DNA from: an uncultured Flavobacteriales bacterium
GTDB lineage: Bacteria; Bacteroidota; Bacteroidia; Flavobacteriales_D; Parvicellaceae
Length of the DNA stretch: 64,000 nt
Reading direction: 5' to 3'
Assembly (NCBI GenBank): GCA_943788115.1
Contig: CALSPA010000003.1
Coordinates: forward strand, 124,001-188,000
The notes beneath the pieces were generated by a model. It saw nothing but the letters and a program-made list of their open reading frames with translations, did not search any database and was not told where the DNA came from. Both the position numbers and the translations under genes were made by a program. Below, piece by piece: positions 11,501 through 19,409 of the stretch (its first letter is position 1; each line of letters starts with the position of its first letter).

Positions 11501-11865
11501 CATCTCCATTTACTGTTGAAGCAATTTATTTTGATTACGACAAATTCAGTATAACAACAAAATCTAAAAAAGAACTAGACCTACTGGTTGAAAGGTTAAA
11601 GAAAAACACAAATGAAGGAATTGAAATAAGCTCGTACGCAGATTGTAGAGGGTCCGATCAATACAACATTAACCTTTCTAGAAATAGAAGCCTTGCCGTA
11701 AAAAGGTATTTAAATATGAAAGGTGTTGCTAAAGGTCAGATTAGAACTAAATCATTAGGAGCAACAAGTTTCGTAAACAATTGCTATCAGGCAGATTTAT
11801 GTACTGAAGAAGAGCATAGCTTAAATAGAAGAGCTGAATTCCAGTTTTTCCCTCTCAAGCAATAA
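8569..11865 (+). CDS. PorE-like TPR / PD40 propeller / carboxypeptidase-regulatory / OmpA protein
   Basis: The protein has 1,098 residues. In order: a signal peptide (about 1-20); TPR-like helices with the AIKYYNLADSLDL pattern (about 25-115); PD40/WD40-like propeller blades (about 250-450, such as GLGEPSISSDGNTLYFVSDKP and GGTDIYKV); and about six carboxypeptidase-regulatory-like modules (about 460-960, each with the NGKYRFDLDSNESYTI type motif). It ends in an OmpA-type peptidoglycan-binding domain (about 980-1095) with the YFDYDKFSI and SYADCRGSDQYNINLSRNRS motifs. PorE of Porphyromonas gingivalis has this order with a single regulatory module and is a T9SS component. The gene follows a PorP/SprF gene, so a T9SS accessory role is likely; a direct function is not proven. 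Confidence 0.88.
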   Translation: MRKLILTFLSCLLSSFLFSQIEIGDAMFDNFEYHGAIKYYNLADSLDLDSQKKLAFSYLNTKDFKGAENQFNKLSASNPESNEFAYFHALCVKNNGDLLKAKELFKKLSANDSTNNLYPFQITAIDSLIVWDTLDKEAVVQNLDRVNSSLAEFSPKFYNEGILISAELKYDTLKKRKTIDFYSAFELAKTKQEKEKLKTAILEDLDYGENITPRTILLYIPIKENLISLGNQITIPENAIGKPIVVAENKNYNVGSFDIHPETDQLFYTRTPVINRWQANLEKHSLLYTATIDRSKHKLRKNKLLHVKKISRVYGLGEPSISSDGNTLYFVSDKPKGFGGTDIYKVVKNKKGKWGKPINLGETINTAGDELNPFLYDDNKLYFSSNGRPGFGGYDIFCSLIIDDTLQRPFNLQSPINSNSDEFGICIHPINESYAMITSNRDGAGDDDIFVVHFTNLPPYVKGLIVKEDGNCQSDAIVRLMNANNEEIEQLKTTKNGKYRFDLDSNESYTIKASIVGFAAEKEIETNSEWTGKERQDLTLIPAITIQGYVSDENNENVPSAKMELFNNNDSLLITILSDTTGYYQFVADQNTSYLIIGSKGNKSGNLSINTNDNYSTDSLSNISIFNPNAFIDGIVFGKDSLPIKGAIVRLFDSLNVEIARIISDQDGKYHFDMTSNRNYRIIATSEAMAEDINFYTGKEWEGNEKRDLYLIDFPTAQGKTKNTKEVFLSDTKIELYNNDGNRLLTIFSNDTGFYQIALLSDSLNVLKATNGGLKGENIISNDSNYNSYSVNDIILSGAENNLTSVQGYVKDKDGNNVANASVKVYALNGELIGETKTDSSGKYSYEINKNENYSLIASIKDFEGVENIFTGDKWSPDSSKNIVLLPVGYSSEGEVIDSKTQTPVEGVTVTLFNNETEKKVITTTNLEGIFKIKLSPNTNYTLKLAMDGYFPKTIELPMGDKIPEKIVMDKETLDLEPSPFTVEAIYFDYDKFSITTKSKKELDLLVERLKKNTNEGIEISSYADCRGSDQYNINLSRNRSLAVKRYLNMKGVAKGQIRTKSLGATSFVNNCYQADLCTEEEHSLNRRAEFQFFPLKQ

Positions 11866-11923
11866 TTTTTTATTTGAGTTTTAAGTAGTTGTTGTTTAAT
11901 TAAAATTAAGTCGAGGAAAACAA

Positions 11924-11931
11924 TATCTTTG
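11924..11931 (+). promoter_or_regulatory. Putative -7 promoter element of gltX
   Basis: TATCTTTG matches the Bacteroidota -7 consensus TAnnTTTG exactly and ends 15 bases before the gltX ATG. I see no TTG at the expected -33 distance, so support is moderate. Confidence 0.4.
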
Positions 11932-11945
11932 CCAAAATTTTTTTT

Positions 11946-13487
11946 ATGTCTCAAAAAAACGTTCGAGTTAGATTTGCTCCCAGCCCAACTGGACCTCTAC
12001 ACATGGGAGGTATTAGAACAGCACTTTATAATTATTTGTTTGCAAAAAAAAACAAAGGCGATTTTATTCTTAGAATAGAAGATACCGATCAAGGTAGATA
12101 TGTTCCGGGCGCTGAAAAATACATTATAGACGCATTAAACTGGTGCGGATTAGCTCCAGATGAAAGCCCAGTAAGCCCTGGAGATTTTGGTCCATATAGA
12201 CAATCTGAAAGAAAGCAGATGTACAGGCAATACGCAGATATACTTATTGAAAAAGGGTTTGCATATTATGCTTTTGATACTCCTGAAGATTTAGAAAATA
12301 TGAGAGATTTAGCTAAAAAAGCTAAAATGCCTAATTGGCAATACAATGTCATCTCTAGAACTTCAATGAAAAATTCTCTTACGCTTTCTGCTGATGAGAC
12401 AGAAAAAATGCTAGCAAATGGTGATCCTTTCACAATAAGAATTAAAATGCCAAGAAATGAAGATGTTCGCTTTTATGATGAAATTAGAGGTTGGGTAATT
12501 GTCAACACTAATAATATGGATGATAAAGTCATTTTTAAAGGTGATGGCATGCCAACATATCATTTAGCAAACGTTGTTGATGATTACAACATGAAAATTT
12601 CACATGTTATTAGAGGTGAAGAATGGTTACCTTCTGCGCCTTTACATGTTTTATTATATAAATATTTAGGATGGGAAGAAGTAATGCCCAAATTTGCTCA
12701 CCTTCCATTAATTTTAAAACCAGATGGAAATGGAAAGTTAAGCAAAAGGGACGGAGATAGGCTTGGCTTCCCTGTATTCCCTTTAGAGTGGACAGATCCC
12801 GAAACCAAAGAAGTTTCTTCTGGTTATAAAGAAAAAGGATATTTTAAAGATGCATTCATAAACATGCTGGCTTTTTTAGGATGGAATCCAGGAGATTCTC
12901 GAGAAATATTTTCTTTACCAGAACTAATTGACGCTTTTTCACTAGAAAGAGTTGGTAAAAGTGGAGCTAAATTTGACCCTGATAAAACAAAATGGTTTAA
13001 TCAACAATATTTACGTTCAAAATCAAATACTGAATTAGCTGAATTGTTACAGCATAAAACTTCTCATGATGTATGCTTAGAATATTTAGAAGGTGTAGCA
13101 GGCCTCATGAAAGAAAGAGCTTCTTTTGTTGAAGAGCTTCTTTTAGACAACTATTTCTTTACTGCACCAAAAGAATATGATGCGAAAACCTTAAGAAAAA
13201 AATGGAAGCCTGCAACTGCTACTAATATGGAGCTTTTAAAAACAGCTTTAATGACAATTTCTGACTTTAAAGCTGAAAACATTGAAAGTGTTTTTAAAGA
13301 TTTTCTGCTTAAAAACGAACTTGGAATGGGAGCAGCTCTACCAAATTTCCGATTATTAGTTACCGGTAAAGGTATGGGACCATCAATGTTTGAAACAGCA
13401 GCATTATTAGGGAAAGATGAGGTTTTAAAACGCTTTGAAAATGGAATACAATCCATAGAAAACATTAAAGCAAACCTAGCAACATGA
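11946..13487 (+). CDS. gltX: Glutamyl-tRNA synthetase
   Basis: This class I aminoacyl-tRNA synthetase charges tRNA-Glu. The 513-residue protein has the HIGH-type motif at the start (FAPSPTGPLHMGGIRTALYN), the IRGEEWLPSAPLH segment, and the KMSKS-type motif as KLSKRDG near residue 263. The anticodon-binding helical domain fills the C-terminal third. The stop codon overlaps the folB start as ATGA, so translation of the two is probably coupled. It is the first gene after the T9SS triad and appears to start a new transcription unit with a short leader. Confidence 0.96.
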   Translation: MSQKNVRVRFAPSPTGPLHMGGIRTALYNYLFAKKNKGDFILRIEDTDQGRYVPGAEKYIIDALNWCGLAPDESPVSPGDFGPYRQSERKQMYRQYADILIEKGFAYYAFDTPEDLENMRDLAKKAKMPNWQYNVISRTSMKNSLTLSADETEKMLANGDPFTIRIKMPRNEDVRFYDEIRGWVIVNTNNMDDKVIFKGDGMPTYHLANVVDDYNMKISHVIRGEEWLPSAPLHVLLYKYLGWEEVMPKFAHLPLILKPDGNGKLSKRDGDRLGFPVFPLEWTDPETKEVSSGYKEKGYFKDAFINMLAFLGWNPGDSREIFSLPELIDAFSLERVGKSGAKFDPDKTKWFNQQYLRSKSNTELAELLQHKTSHDVCLEYLEGVAGLMKERASFVEELLLDNYFFTAPKEYDAKTLRKKWKPATATNMELLKTALMTISDFKAENIESVFKDFLLKNELGMGAALPNFRLLVTGKGMGPSMFETAALLGKDEVLKRFENGIQSIENIKANLAT

Positions 13488-13834
13488 ATGTAATTCAAGT
13501 ACATGGCATTAGGTGCTACTCTCTACATGGATGTTTAAAAGAAGAAACCAAAATTGGTGGCACTTTTGAAGTAAACATAGACGTAATTTGTGATTTTTCT
13601 AAATCTGCTCAAACAGATGCTTTAGCTGATACCATTGACTATGTTAGAATAAATAAGATTGTAGAACAAGAAATGGATATTCCATCAAAGTTAATTGAAA
13701 GTGTTGCCTACCGAATATTGGCTAAATTAAAAAGCTCTTCTTCGTTAATTCTTAAATGTAAGGTTGAAATACAAAAGATAAACCCACCAATTGACGGAGA
13801 TGTTAAATATGTTTCAGTAATCGTTGAAGAATAA
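13484..13834 (+). CDS. folB: Dihydroneopterin aldolase
   Basis: FolB cleaves 7,8-dihydroneopterin to 6-hydroxymethyl-7,8-dihydropterin and glycolaldehyde in folate synthesis. The 116-residue protein has the expected length and motifs: the RCYSLHGCLKEETKIGGTFEVN start, with the conserved Glu and Gly residues, the ADTIDYVRI segment and KLIESVAYRI, then the EIQKINPPIDGDVKYVSV end with its conserved Lys-x-x-Pro. Its ATG overlaps the gltX stop by four bases. Cytoplasmic; normally an octamer. Confidence 0.93.
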   Translation: MNVIQVHGIRCYSLHGCLKEETKIGGTFEVNIDVICDFSKSAQTDALADTIDYVRINKIVEQEMDIPSKLIESVAYRILAKLKSSSSLILKCKVEIQKINPPIDGDVKYVSVIVEE

Positions 13835-13835
13835 A

Positions 13836-13865
13836 TTGTATTTTTAATTTGAAATTGTACTTTTG
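13836..13865 (+). promoter_or_regulatory. Promoter of the tRNA-Cys gene
   Basis: TTG at 13836-13838 and TACTTTTG at 13858-13865 are separated by 19 bases. Both match the Bacteroidota primary sigma factor consensus (TTG, 17-23 bases, TAnnTTTG). The tRNA begins 18 bases after the -7 element. Confidence 0.7.
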
Positions 13866-13883
13866 TTCTTCTTAAAAAAATAA

Positions 13884-13954
13884 GGTCTCGTGGCCGAGTG
13901 GCTAGGCAGTGGTCTGCAAAACCATCTACATCGGTTCGAATCCGATCGAGACCT
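13884..13954 (+). tRNA. tRNA-Cys (GCA)
   Basis: The acceptor arm GGTCTCG pairs fully with CGAGACC (13947-13953). The anticodon loop CTGCAAA carries GCA, the T-loop reads GGTTCGAATCC, and the discriminator base is T, as usual for cysteine tRNAs. The CCA end is not encoded. It lies alone between folB and the CtlX-like gene. Confidence 0.96.
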
Positions 13955-14005
13955 CATTTAACTCTAACTATATATTATTTGTCTCAAATCACAAAATACA
14001 TCTTA

Positions 14006-14908
14006 ATGATTGAACCTGTTGCTTTTCAATACAATGAGCAAACAGCAAGTAATAATCATTACCAAAAAAAACCTCATTTAAGCAATATTGAAATACAAAA
14101 AAAAGCTTTGCTGGAATTTAATTCGTTGGTGAATAAATTAAAAGACAAAGGAGTTAATATCATTACAATAAAAGACAATGATGAATTAAAAACTCCCGAT
14201 TCTATTTTCCCAAACAATTGGATTTCATTTCATGAAGACAAAAGAATTGCCCTCTATCCAATGTTTGCAAAAAATAGAAGGTATGAAAGGAGATCTGACA
14301 TAATAGAAACAATTCGAGACAAACACCACTTTTATGTTTCTAAAATTGTAGATTACTCAGCTCACGAAGATGAAGGACAGTTCCTTGAAGGGACGGGAAG
14401 CTTACTATTGGACAGAGAAAATAAATTGTGTTATGCGGCAATTTCTGAAAGAACAAATAAAGAATTAGTACATAAATTTTGTTCTGATTTTAATTACGAA
14501 CCTATTTGTTTTACCGCTAATCAAACAGTAAAAGGTGAAAAGCATCCTTTATACCATACTAATGTGATGCTTTGTATTGGAAATGAATTTGCCATTGTTT
14601 GTCTAGACTCCATAGATGATGCAACAGAAAAAGAATTGGTTAGGACTAAATTATTTAACTCAGGAAAAGATATTATTGAAATTAACGAGCATCAAAAAAA
14701 TAATTTCGCTGGAAATATGCTTCAAGTTTTTGGAGACCAGCCATATTTAGTAATGTCTTCAAAAGCTCACAAATCCTTAACAAAGGAACAGTTAATTAAA
14801 CTTTCTTCTTACAACAACATTATTCACAGTAATTTGGATACAATCGAAAGTTGTGGAGGGGGAAGTGCTAGGTGTATGATGGCTGAAATCTTTTTGCCCC
14901 TTAAGTAA
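14006..14908 (+). CDS. CtlX-like amidinohydrolase / arginine deiminase-related protein
   Basis: The 300-residue protein belongs to the guanidine-modifying (amidinotransferase/arginine deiminase) fold. It shows PDSIFPNNWISFHED near residue 65, EGTGSLLLDRENKLCYAA with the conserved acidic residue near 130, the HPLYHTNVMLCIG block with the catalytic His, and the C-terminal nucleophile in GGGSARCMMAEIF. This pattern matches the group annotated as citrulline utilization hydrolase CtlX. The true substrate cannot be told from sequence. A longer frame starts inside the tRNA-Cys gene, so I use the ATG at 14006, which begins MIEPVAFQYNEQTA, the family N-terminus. It may be transcribed from the tRNA promoter 51 bases upstream. 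Confidence 0.85.
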   Translation: MIEPVAFQYNEQTASNNHYQKKPHLSNIEIQKKALLEFNSLVNKLKDKGVNIITIKDNDELKTPDSIFPNNWISFHEDKRIALYPMFAKNRRYERRSDIIETIRDKHHFYVSKIVDYSAHEDEGQFLEGTGSLLLDRENKLCYAAISERTNKELVHKFCSDFNYEPICFTANQTVKGEKHPLYHTNVMLCIGNEFAIVCLDSIDDATEKELVRTKLFNSGKDIIEINEHQKNNFAGNMLQVFGDQPYLVMSSKAHKSLTKEQLIKLSSYNNIIHSNLDTIESCGGGSARCMMAEIFLPLK

Positions 14909-14955
14909 AATTCAATCTTCTAGAAATTTCTTATCTTTTCATTAAATTTAAGCTA

Positions 14956-16548
14956 ATGAAAAAAACATTATTATTATCAATAGGACTTTTTTTATTTTTA
15001 GGTTTCACAGAGAACTTTAACATTGAATCTAGCACAATAAATTTTTCTGAAGATATTGCTCCAATTATTTATGAAAATTGTAGTGGTTGTCATCATTCGG
15101 GAGGTATTGGTCCATTTTCGTTAGTTTCTTACAATGATGTTTTTACAAATAAAACAGCTGTAGATTATAGTATTTCAAATGGAAATATGCCACCATGGCC
15201 TCCAGACACTAGTTATTCTAGGTTTAGCCACGAAAGAGTACTGAGCTCTGATGAAATCTTTAAAATTCAATCTTGGGTGGCAAATGGTGCTCCTCAGGGT
15301 GATTCAACTTTAGCACCTGCATACCCTACTTATGTAACTAGTGGTCCAACTCTTGGTGTTCCAGACCTTACTTTATCCGCCCCCGTTTATGTTAGCAATG
15401 CTGTAAATCATGATGATTATGTTTGTTTTGTAATTCCTTCTGGATTATTGCAAAACAGAAAGATTCGTGCTGTTGAGGTTGAACCAGGAAACCCAGAAAT
15501 TGTTCACCACACTTTGGTTTATATTGACCCTTCTGCAACATATCAAACGGATACATCTGGTCATTGTATGGGTCCTACAAGCTTTAGCTCAAAATTAATT
15601 GGTGAATATGCTCCAGGAAGTCTTCCAACCATTTTCCCTGGGGACAACAATTTAGCTTTTGGAGTTGAAATTCAAGCAGGTTCAAATGTTATTCTAGCCA
15701 TGCATTACCCTTTTGGGTCTAATGGAAATACTGATAGCACAAAAGTTCATCTTTATTTTTACCCAACTTCTACTACTAATTTTAGAGAAATTTATATTGA
15801 AAGGATAGTTGAAAATTGGAATTTTTGCGTTGCACCTAATCAGGTTCAAACATTTAATGCCCAATATCCAACCAATGGAAGTGCAATTTCTACAAAATTT
15901 TCTGTCTATGGTATATTTCCACATATGCATTTGCTTGGAAAAAGCATTAATTGCTATTCTGTAGATTCAAATAACGATACGTTGAATCTTGTTAACATCC
16001 CAAATTGGGACTTTGAATGGCAAGGGTTTTATAAATACACCTATCCTCAAGTTATAGAGCAGGGTTCTAGACTTTATTCTCAGGCTAGTTATGATAATAC
16101 TACAGCCAATTCACACAATCCTAATGACCCCCCCGAAATTGTTTGTGCTGGGCTAAATACATCTGACGAAATGTTTTTAGTTTATTTCATGTTTATGGAT
16201 TACCAAAATGGAGATGAAACTTTAAATTTAGATTCTCTTGATCAGCTAACAAATGTTGAAATGAATTCCATTTATGGAAACAATACATTTTTATCAGCTT
16301 ACCCTAACCCGACTAATACAGGGGTTAATTTTTCATTTAAAAACAATCAAAACAATATTGTTGACATGAAAATCATTGATATTAATGGGAAAAATATTTA
16401 CAACAAATCAATTTCAACAACATTAGGGTTAAATAAATTTTATTGGAACACTTGTTCTAATAATGGCACTAAATGTCCTCCAGGAATTTACATTTACGGG
16501 TTCAATTTTAACGGGCAGTGGGAATACGGGAAAATTATACTTAAATAA
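14956..16548 (+). CDS. Secreted cytochrome c / copper type II monooxygenase-like protein, T9SS type A
   Basis: The 530-residue protein has an N-terminal signal-like segment. A cytochrome c-like region follows with one haem motif (NCSGCHHSG, residues about 45-50) and a downstream Met-rich MPPWPP. Next comes a peptidylglycine-hydroxylating-monooxygenase-like part with copper-ligand candidates PEIVHHTLVYI (about 180), LAMHYPFG (about 250) and FPHMHLLGKS (about 322). The last 80 residues are a T9SS type A sorting domain (AYPNPTNTGVNFSF to YGKIILK). Such proteins are annotated as ascorbate-dependent monooxygenases or cytochrome-type hydroxylases. Substrate unknown; surface or secreted location inferred. 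Confidence 0.8.
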   Translation: MKKTLLLSIGLFLFLGFTENFNIESSTINFSEDIAPIIYENCSGCHHSGGIGPFSLVSYNDVFTNKTAVDYSISNGNMPPWPPDTSYSRFSHERVLSSDEIFKIQSWVANGAPQGDSTLAPAYPTYVTSGPTLGVPDLTLSAPVYVSNAVNHDDYVCFVIPSGLLQNRKIRAVEVEPGNPEIVHHTLVYIDPSATYQTDTSGHCMGPTSFSSKLIGEYAPGSLPTIFPGDNNLAFGVEIQAGSNVILAMHYPFGSNGNTDSTKVHLYFYPTSTTNFREIYIERIVENWNFCVAPNQVQTFNAQYPTNGSAISTKFSVYGIFPHMHLLGKSINCYSVDSNNDTLNLVNIPNWDFEWQGFYKYTYPQVIEQGSRLYSQASYDNTTANSHNPNDPPEIVCAGLNTSDEMFLVYFMFMDYQNGDETLNLDSLDQLTNVEMNSIYGNNTFLSAYPNPTNTGVNFSFKNNQNNIVDMKIIDINGKNIYNKSISTTLGLNKFYWNTCSNNGTKCPPGIYIYGFNFNGQWEYGKIILK

Positions 16549-16564
16549 TCCAACCTCGTGATTA

Positions 16565-17443
16565 ATGTTTATTAAGAAACTAATTTTTTGTCTTTATATA
16601 TGCTCCTTAGGAATCAATTGTTCATCTCAAGATAGCTCGACAAATAAAGATTCAATAACAATACTATCCTGGAACATTCAAATGTTGCCTAGAGCATATG
16701 GTGCATTTTCAAAATATTTAAGGAAAAAACAAAAAAAACGACTTCCAGAAATCATTAAATTTCTCAATAAAGAGGATTTTGAAATAATTGTTCTACAAGA
16801 GGTTTTTGATTTAAGAACGATAAAGAAATTAAAGAATGAGCTTAAAGTTGCTTATCCATATATTCAATTACCAATTAAGAAAGGTATTGGAATTCAACTT
16901 TCTAATGGGATTTTGATTGCCAGTAAAGTTCCTCTTCAATATATTGATCATGTAACATTTGCCAAGCCCGAAGGAAATGAAAAAATGGCTCAAAAAGGTT
17001 GTGTTTTGGTGCAATGTAATTGGGGAAATCAACCGCTATTAATTGGAGGAACTCATTTAAATTCTAGAAGTCAAGAAACTAGACGAAATCAATACAAAAC
17101 AATTTCGAGTAAAATAATAAAACCTTACATTTCAGACAGTATTCCCTTTTTTCTAGCTGGAGACATGAACACAAGTTTTAAAAGTCGCTATTTTGCTGAA
17201 ATGATGACTGAATTTAAATTATACTGTCCGATTTTATCTGATAAAAATCCATATACTTATTCATCAAAAAATAGCTGGAATGGTAAAAATTACAATGTAT
17301 GGATAGACTTCATACTTGAGAATGAAAATGAAAAAATTCAGGTTTTGAATCAATTTATTATTCGGCCTAAAATGATTTTGAAGAACAAAAAAATTGATCT
17401 AGCTGACCATTATGGAATTGCATTAAAAATAGCCCTAAACTAA
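16565..17443 (+). CDS. Endonuclease/exonuclease/phosphatase family protein (sphingomyelinase-like)
   Basis: The 292-residue protein has an N-terminal export signal (about 1-20, ending near a Cys in GINCSSQ; a lipoprotein is possible but the lipobox is poor). The EEP fold follows: ILSWNIQMLPRAYG (Asn of motif 1), IIVLQEVFDLR (catalytic Glu), GGTHLNSRSQ, FLAGDMNTSF (Asp/Asn pair) and the final DHYGIALKI (catalytic Asp-His). The LSWNIQMLPR beginning is typical of the neutral sphingomyelinase-like branch, so a phosphodiesterase on lipids is more likely than a nuclease, but this is inference. It is 16 bases after the monooxygenase gene and converges on the M48 protease with a 4-base overlap. Confidence 0.82.
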   Translation: MFIKKLIFCLYICSLGINCSSQDSSTNKDSITILSWNIQMLPRAYGAFSKYLRKKQKKRLPEIIKFLNKEDFEIIVLQEVFDLRTIKKLKNELKVAYPYIQLPIKKGIGIQLSNGILIASKVPLQYIDHVTFAKPEGNEKMAQKGCVLVQCNWGNQPLLIGGTHLNSRSQETRRNQYKTISSKIIKPYISDSIPFFLAGDMNTSFKSRYFAEMMTEFKLYCPILSDKNPYTYSSKNSWNGKNYNVWIDFILENENEKIQVLNQFIIRPKMILKNKKIDLADHYGIALKIALN

Positions 17444-18666
17444 AGCTGCTTCAATCTTTCAAGCAAAGGTGGGTGAGAATGATGAACAAACACATAAGCT
17501 TTATGTGGATACAGATTAGACAAACTATCTACAGATAATTTTTTCAATGCAACAGAAAGACTTTCTCCATCATAATTATTTTTAGCATAAGCATCTGCTT
17601 CAAATTCATTTTTCCTACTTAATACATTCATGCCTATTCCAATAATTAATCCCAATGGAGAAAAAATCATTCCAAAAGCAATAATTCCGATATGAAAAGA
17701 TTCTTTTGCGGCTCCTAAAGCAAGTGAAATATTGGGTTGGCTAAGAAAATATTCTAATAGAAAAAGAGTAAGCCCCGTTTGAAAAATTGAAATCACAAAA
17801 GAAATTAATATGTGTTTCTTTTTATAATGCCCTATTTCATGGGCTAATATTGCTACTATTTCTTCTTTTGTGTGCTTTTCAATTAATGTATCATATAATG
17901 CAATTGTTTTTCTTGGACCAATCCCACTAAAAAATGCATTACCCTTTGTAGATCTCTTGGACCCATCAATGATGTAAATGTTTTTAATGCTATAACCAAC
18001 TTTTGACGCAAATTTATTTATTTCATCCTTTAAGCCCCCCTCGTTAATTTGAGTTAATTTATTAAACAGCGGTAAGATAAAATCTGCATAAAACATATTA
18101 ATTAATAACATAAAAATAGATAGACCTATCCAGAGCCACAACCAATAACCCTGACCAACCCAATCAATAGTAAGAATGGCTAGATATAGTAACCCGCCAC
18201 CAATAATAGCAGCTAATAAATAACCTTTTATTTTATCTAAAACATAAGTTTTTATTGTCGTCTTATTAAAACCGTATTTCTCTTCAATTACAAAAGTGTT
18301 GAATAATGAAAATGGCAAGGATAGTATTTCGCTAATTAGGAAGATGGTGACAAAGAAAACACTTGCTTTATAAAAAGGGTTTTCAGCAAAATCACCAATT
18401 AAATTATCTAGCATACCAAACCAACCAAAAATCAATGCAAAAAGTGTAATACAAAAACCAATTATAGATTGAAATAAAGCTATTTTTCCTTTTTCTTTAT
18501 GATATAATCTAGCTTTTTCATACTTTTTTCTGTCATAATAATTAGCTACAGATAAAGGGATTTCTTTTTTCCAATTTCTAGTATTAATAAATTCTAAAAT
18601 TTTCTCAAAAACAAACCCAAATATTAGAAGTCCGATAATTACATATAACCAATTTGATGAGCTCAT
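17440..18666 (-). CDS. M48 family metallopeptidase (CAAX prenyl protease/Ste24-like)
   Basis: This 408-residue integral membrane zinc protease has an N-terminal membrane helix, a CAAX-peptidase-type N-terminal domain with several helices, and the zinc motif in ILAHEIGHYKKKH near residue 278. The third ligand lies in NEFEADAYAKNN near residue 355. The GNAFFSGIGPRKTIALYDTLIE segment and the C-terminal HSHPPLLERL complete the Ste24 pattern. In bacteria the role is usually turnover of membrane proteins, as no prenylation is known. It is divergent from the TPR gene at 18829 and has a 162-base AT-rich upstream region. Confidence 0.93.
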   Translation of the reverse strand: MSSSNWLYVIIGLLIFGFVFEKILEFINTRNWKKEIPLSVANYYDRKKYEKARLYHKEKGKIALFQSIIGFCITLFALIFGWFGMLDNLIGDFAENPFYKASVFFVTIFLISEILSLPFSLFNTFVIEEKYGFNKTTIKTYVLDKIKGYLLAAIIGGGLLYLAILTIDWVGQGYWLWLWIGLSIFMLLINMFYADFILPLFNKLTQINEGGLKDEINKFASKVGYSIKNIYIIDGSKRSTKGNAFFSGIGPRKTIALYDTLIEKHTKEEIVAILAHEIGHYKKKHILISFVISIFQTGLTLFLLEYFLSQPNISLALGAAKESFHIGIIAFGMIFSPLGLIIGIGMNVLSRKNEFEADAYAKNNYDGESLSVALKKLSVDSLSNLYPHKAYVFVHHSHPPLLERLKQL

Positions 18667-18828
18667 TATTTTAAATAAATTTTCCGCAATATTAAAGACT
18701 ATTCGTACACAATCATAATATTATTATTGGATTTGTCAGATTATATTATCATTTATTGAAATTAAATTAAACATTATGGCTAAATAGTTAAAAAGGATTT
18801 ATGTATATTTAGGCAGTAATCTTAAAAT

Positions 18829-19344
18829 ATGTATAGATTTTATTCTTTATTTATTTTTCTTGTAATACCTCCCCTTAGTTGTTTTTCACAAAATGATAAT
18901 GCAAAAGCGTTAGAGTTTTATACAACTGCAATGGAAAATTATAACGCAACTAATTATGAAATGGCTATTGCTGACTTTACAAAAGCAATTGAAGCCAATA
19001 GTGATTTTGTTGAAGCTTATTTTCAAAGAGGTTGTGCCAAGCATTATTCAGATAAGTACAGTAGTGCTATTGAAGATTTCACAACAGCCATTAATCTAAG
19101 GCCAACTAGCGAAGTTTTCTACAAACAGCGTGGATCTTCAAGAACAATGCTTAAGGACTATAAAGGTGCTATAGAAGATTGTGACAAAGCCATTGAACTA
19201 AAATTTGATTATGATAAAGCTTTTGCTTTAAGAGGTATATTAAAAATAGAATTAGGTGATGTTGAAGGATGTAATGACCTGATGAAAGCTGGGGAATTTG
19301 GATATGTAAATGCAAATATTTTTATCAAAAAATACTGTAAATAA
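18829..19344 (+). CDS. Secreted TPR-repeat protein
   Basis: The 171-residue protein has a signal peptide (MYRFYSLFIFLVIPPLSCFS). Three TPR units cover about residues 27-150; their ladders include EMAIADFTKAIEANSDFVEAYFQRG, SAIEDFTTAINLRPTSEVFYKQRG and GAIEDCDKAIELKFDYDKAFALRG. TPR units bind other proteins, but no partner is indicated. It stands between the divergent M48 protease and the PhoD phosphatase, with a separate promoter-like palindrome after it. No enzymatic function is suggested. Confidence 0.8.
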   Translation: MYRFYSLFIFLVIPPLSCFSQNDNAKALEFYTTAMENYNATNYEMAIADFTKAIEANSDFVEAYFQRGCAKHYSDKYSSAIEDFTTAINLRPTSEVFYKQRGSSRTMLKDYKGAIEDCDKAIELKFDYDKAFALRGILKIELGDVEGCNDLMKAGEFGYVNANIFIKKYCK

Positions 19345-19362
19345 TACTTTCTTTTAGAACAC

Positions 19363-19386
19363 AATTAGTATGTTTGCATACTAATT
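19363..19386 (+). promoter_or_regulatory. Perfect 10-bp inverted repeat covering a -7 element upstream of the PhoD gene
   Basis: Arms AATTAGTATG and CATACTAATT flank a 4-base loop TTTG. The left arm plus loop contains TATGTTTG (19369-19376), an exact Bacteroidota -7 match, 33 bases before the PhoD ATG. There is no T-run after it, so an operator over a promoter fits better than a terminator. No -33 TTG is visible. Confidence 0.45.
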
Positions 19387-19409
19387 AACATTGAATCTTT
19401 TACTGAAAA

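Noticed and set aside
13898-14005. N-terminal extension of the CtlX-like protein
   Set aside because: It would begin inside the tRNA-Cys gene; the family N-terminus matches the ATG at 14006.
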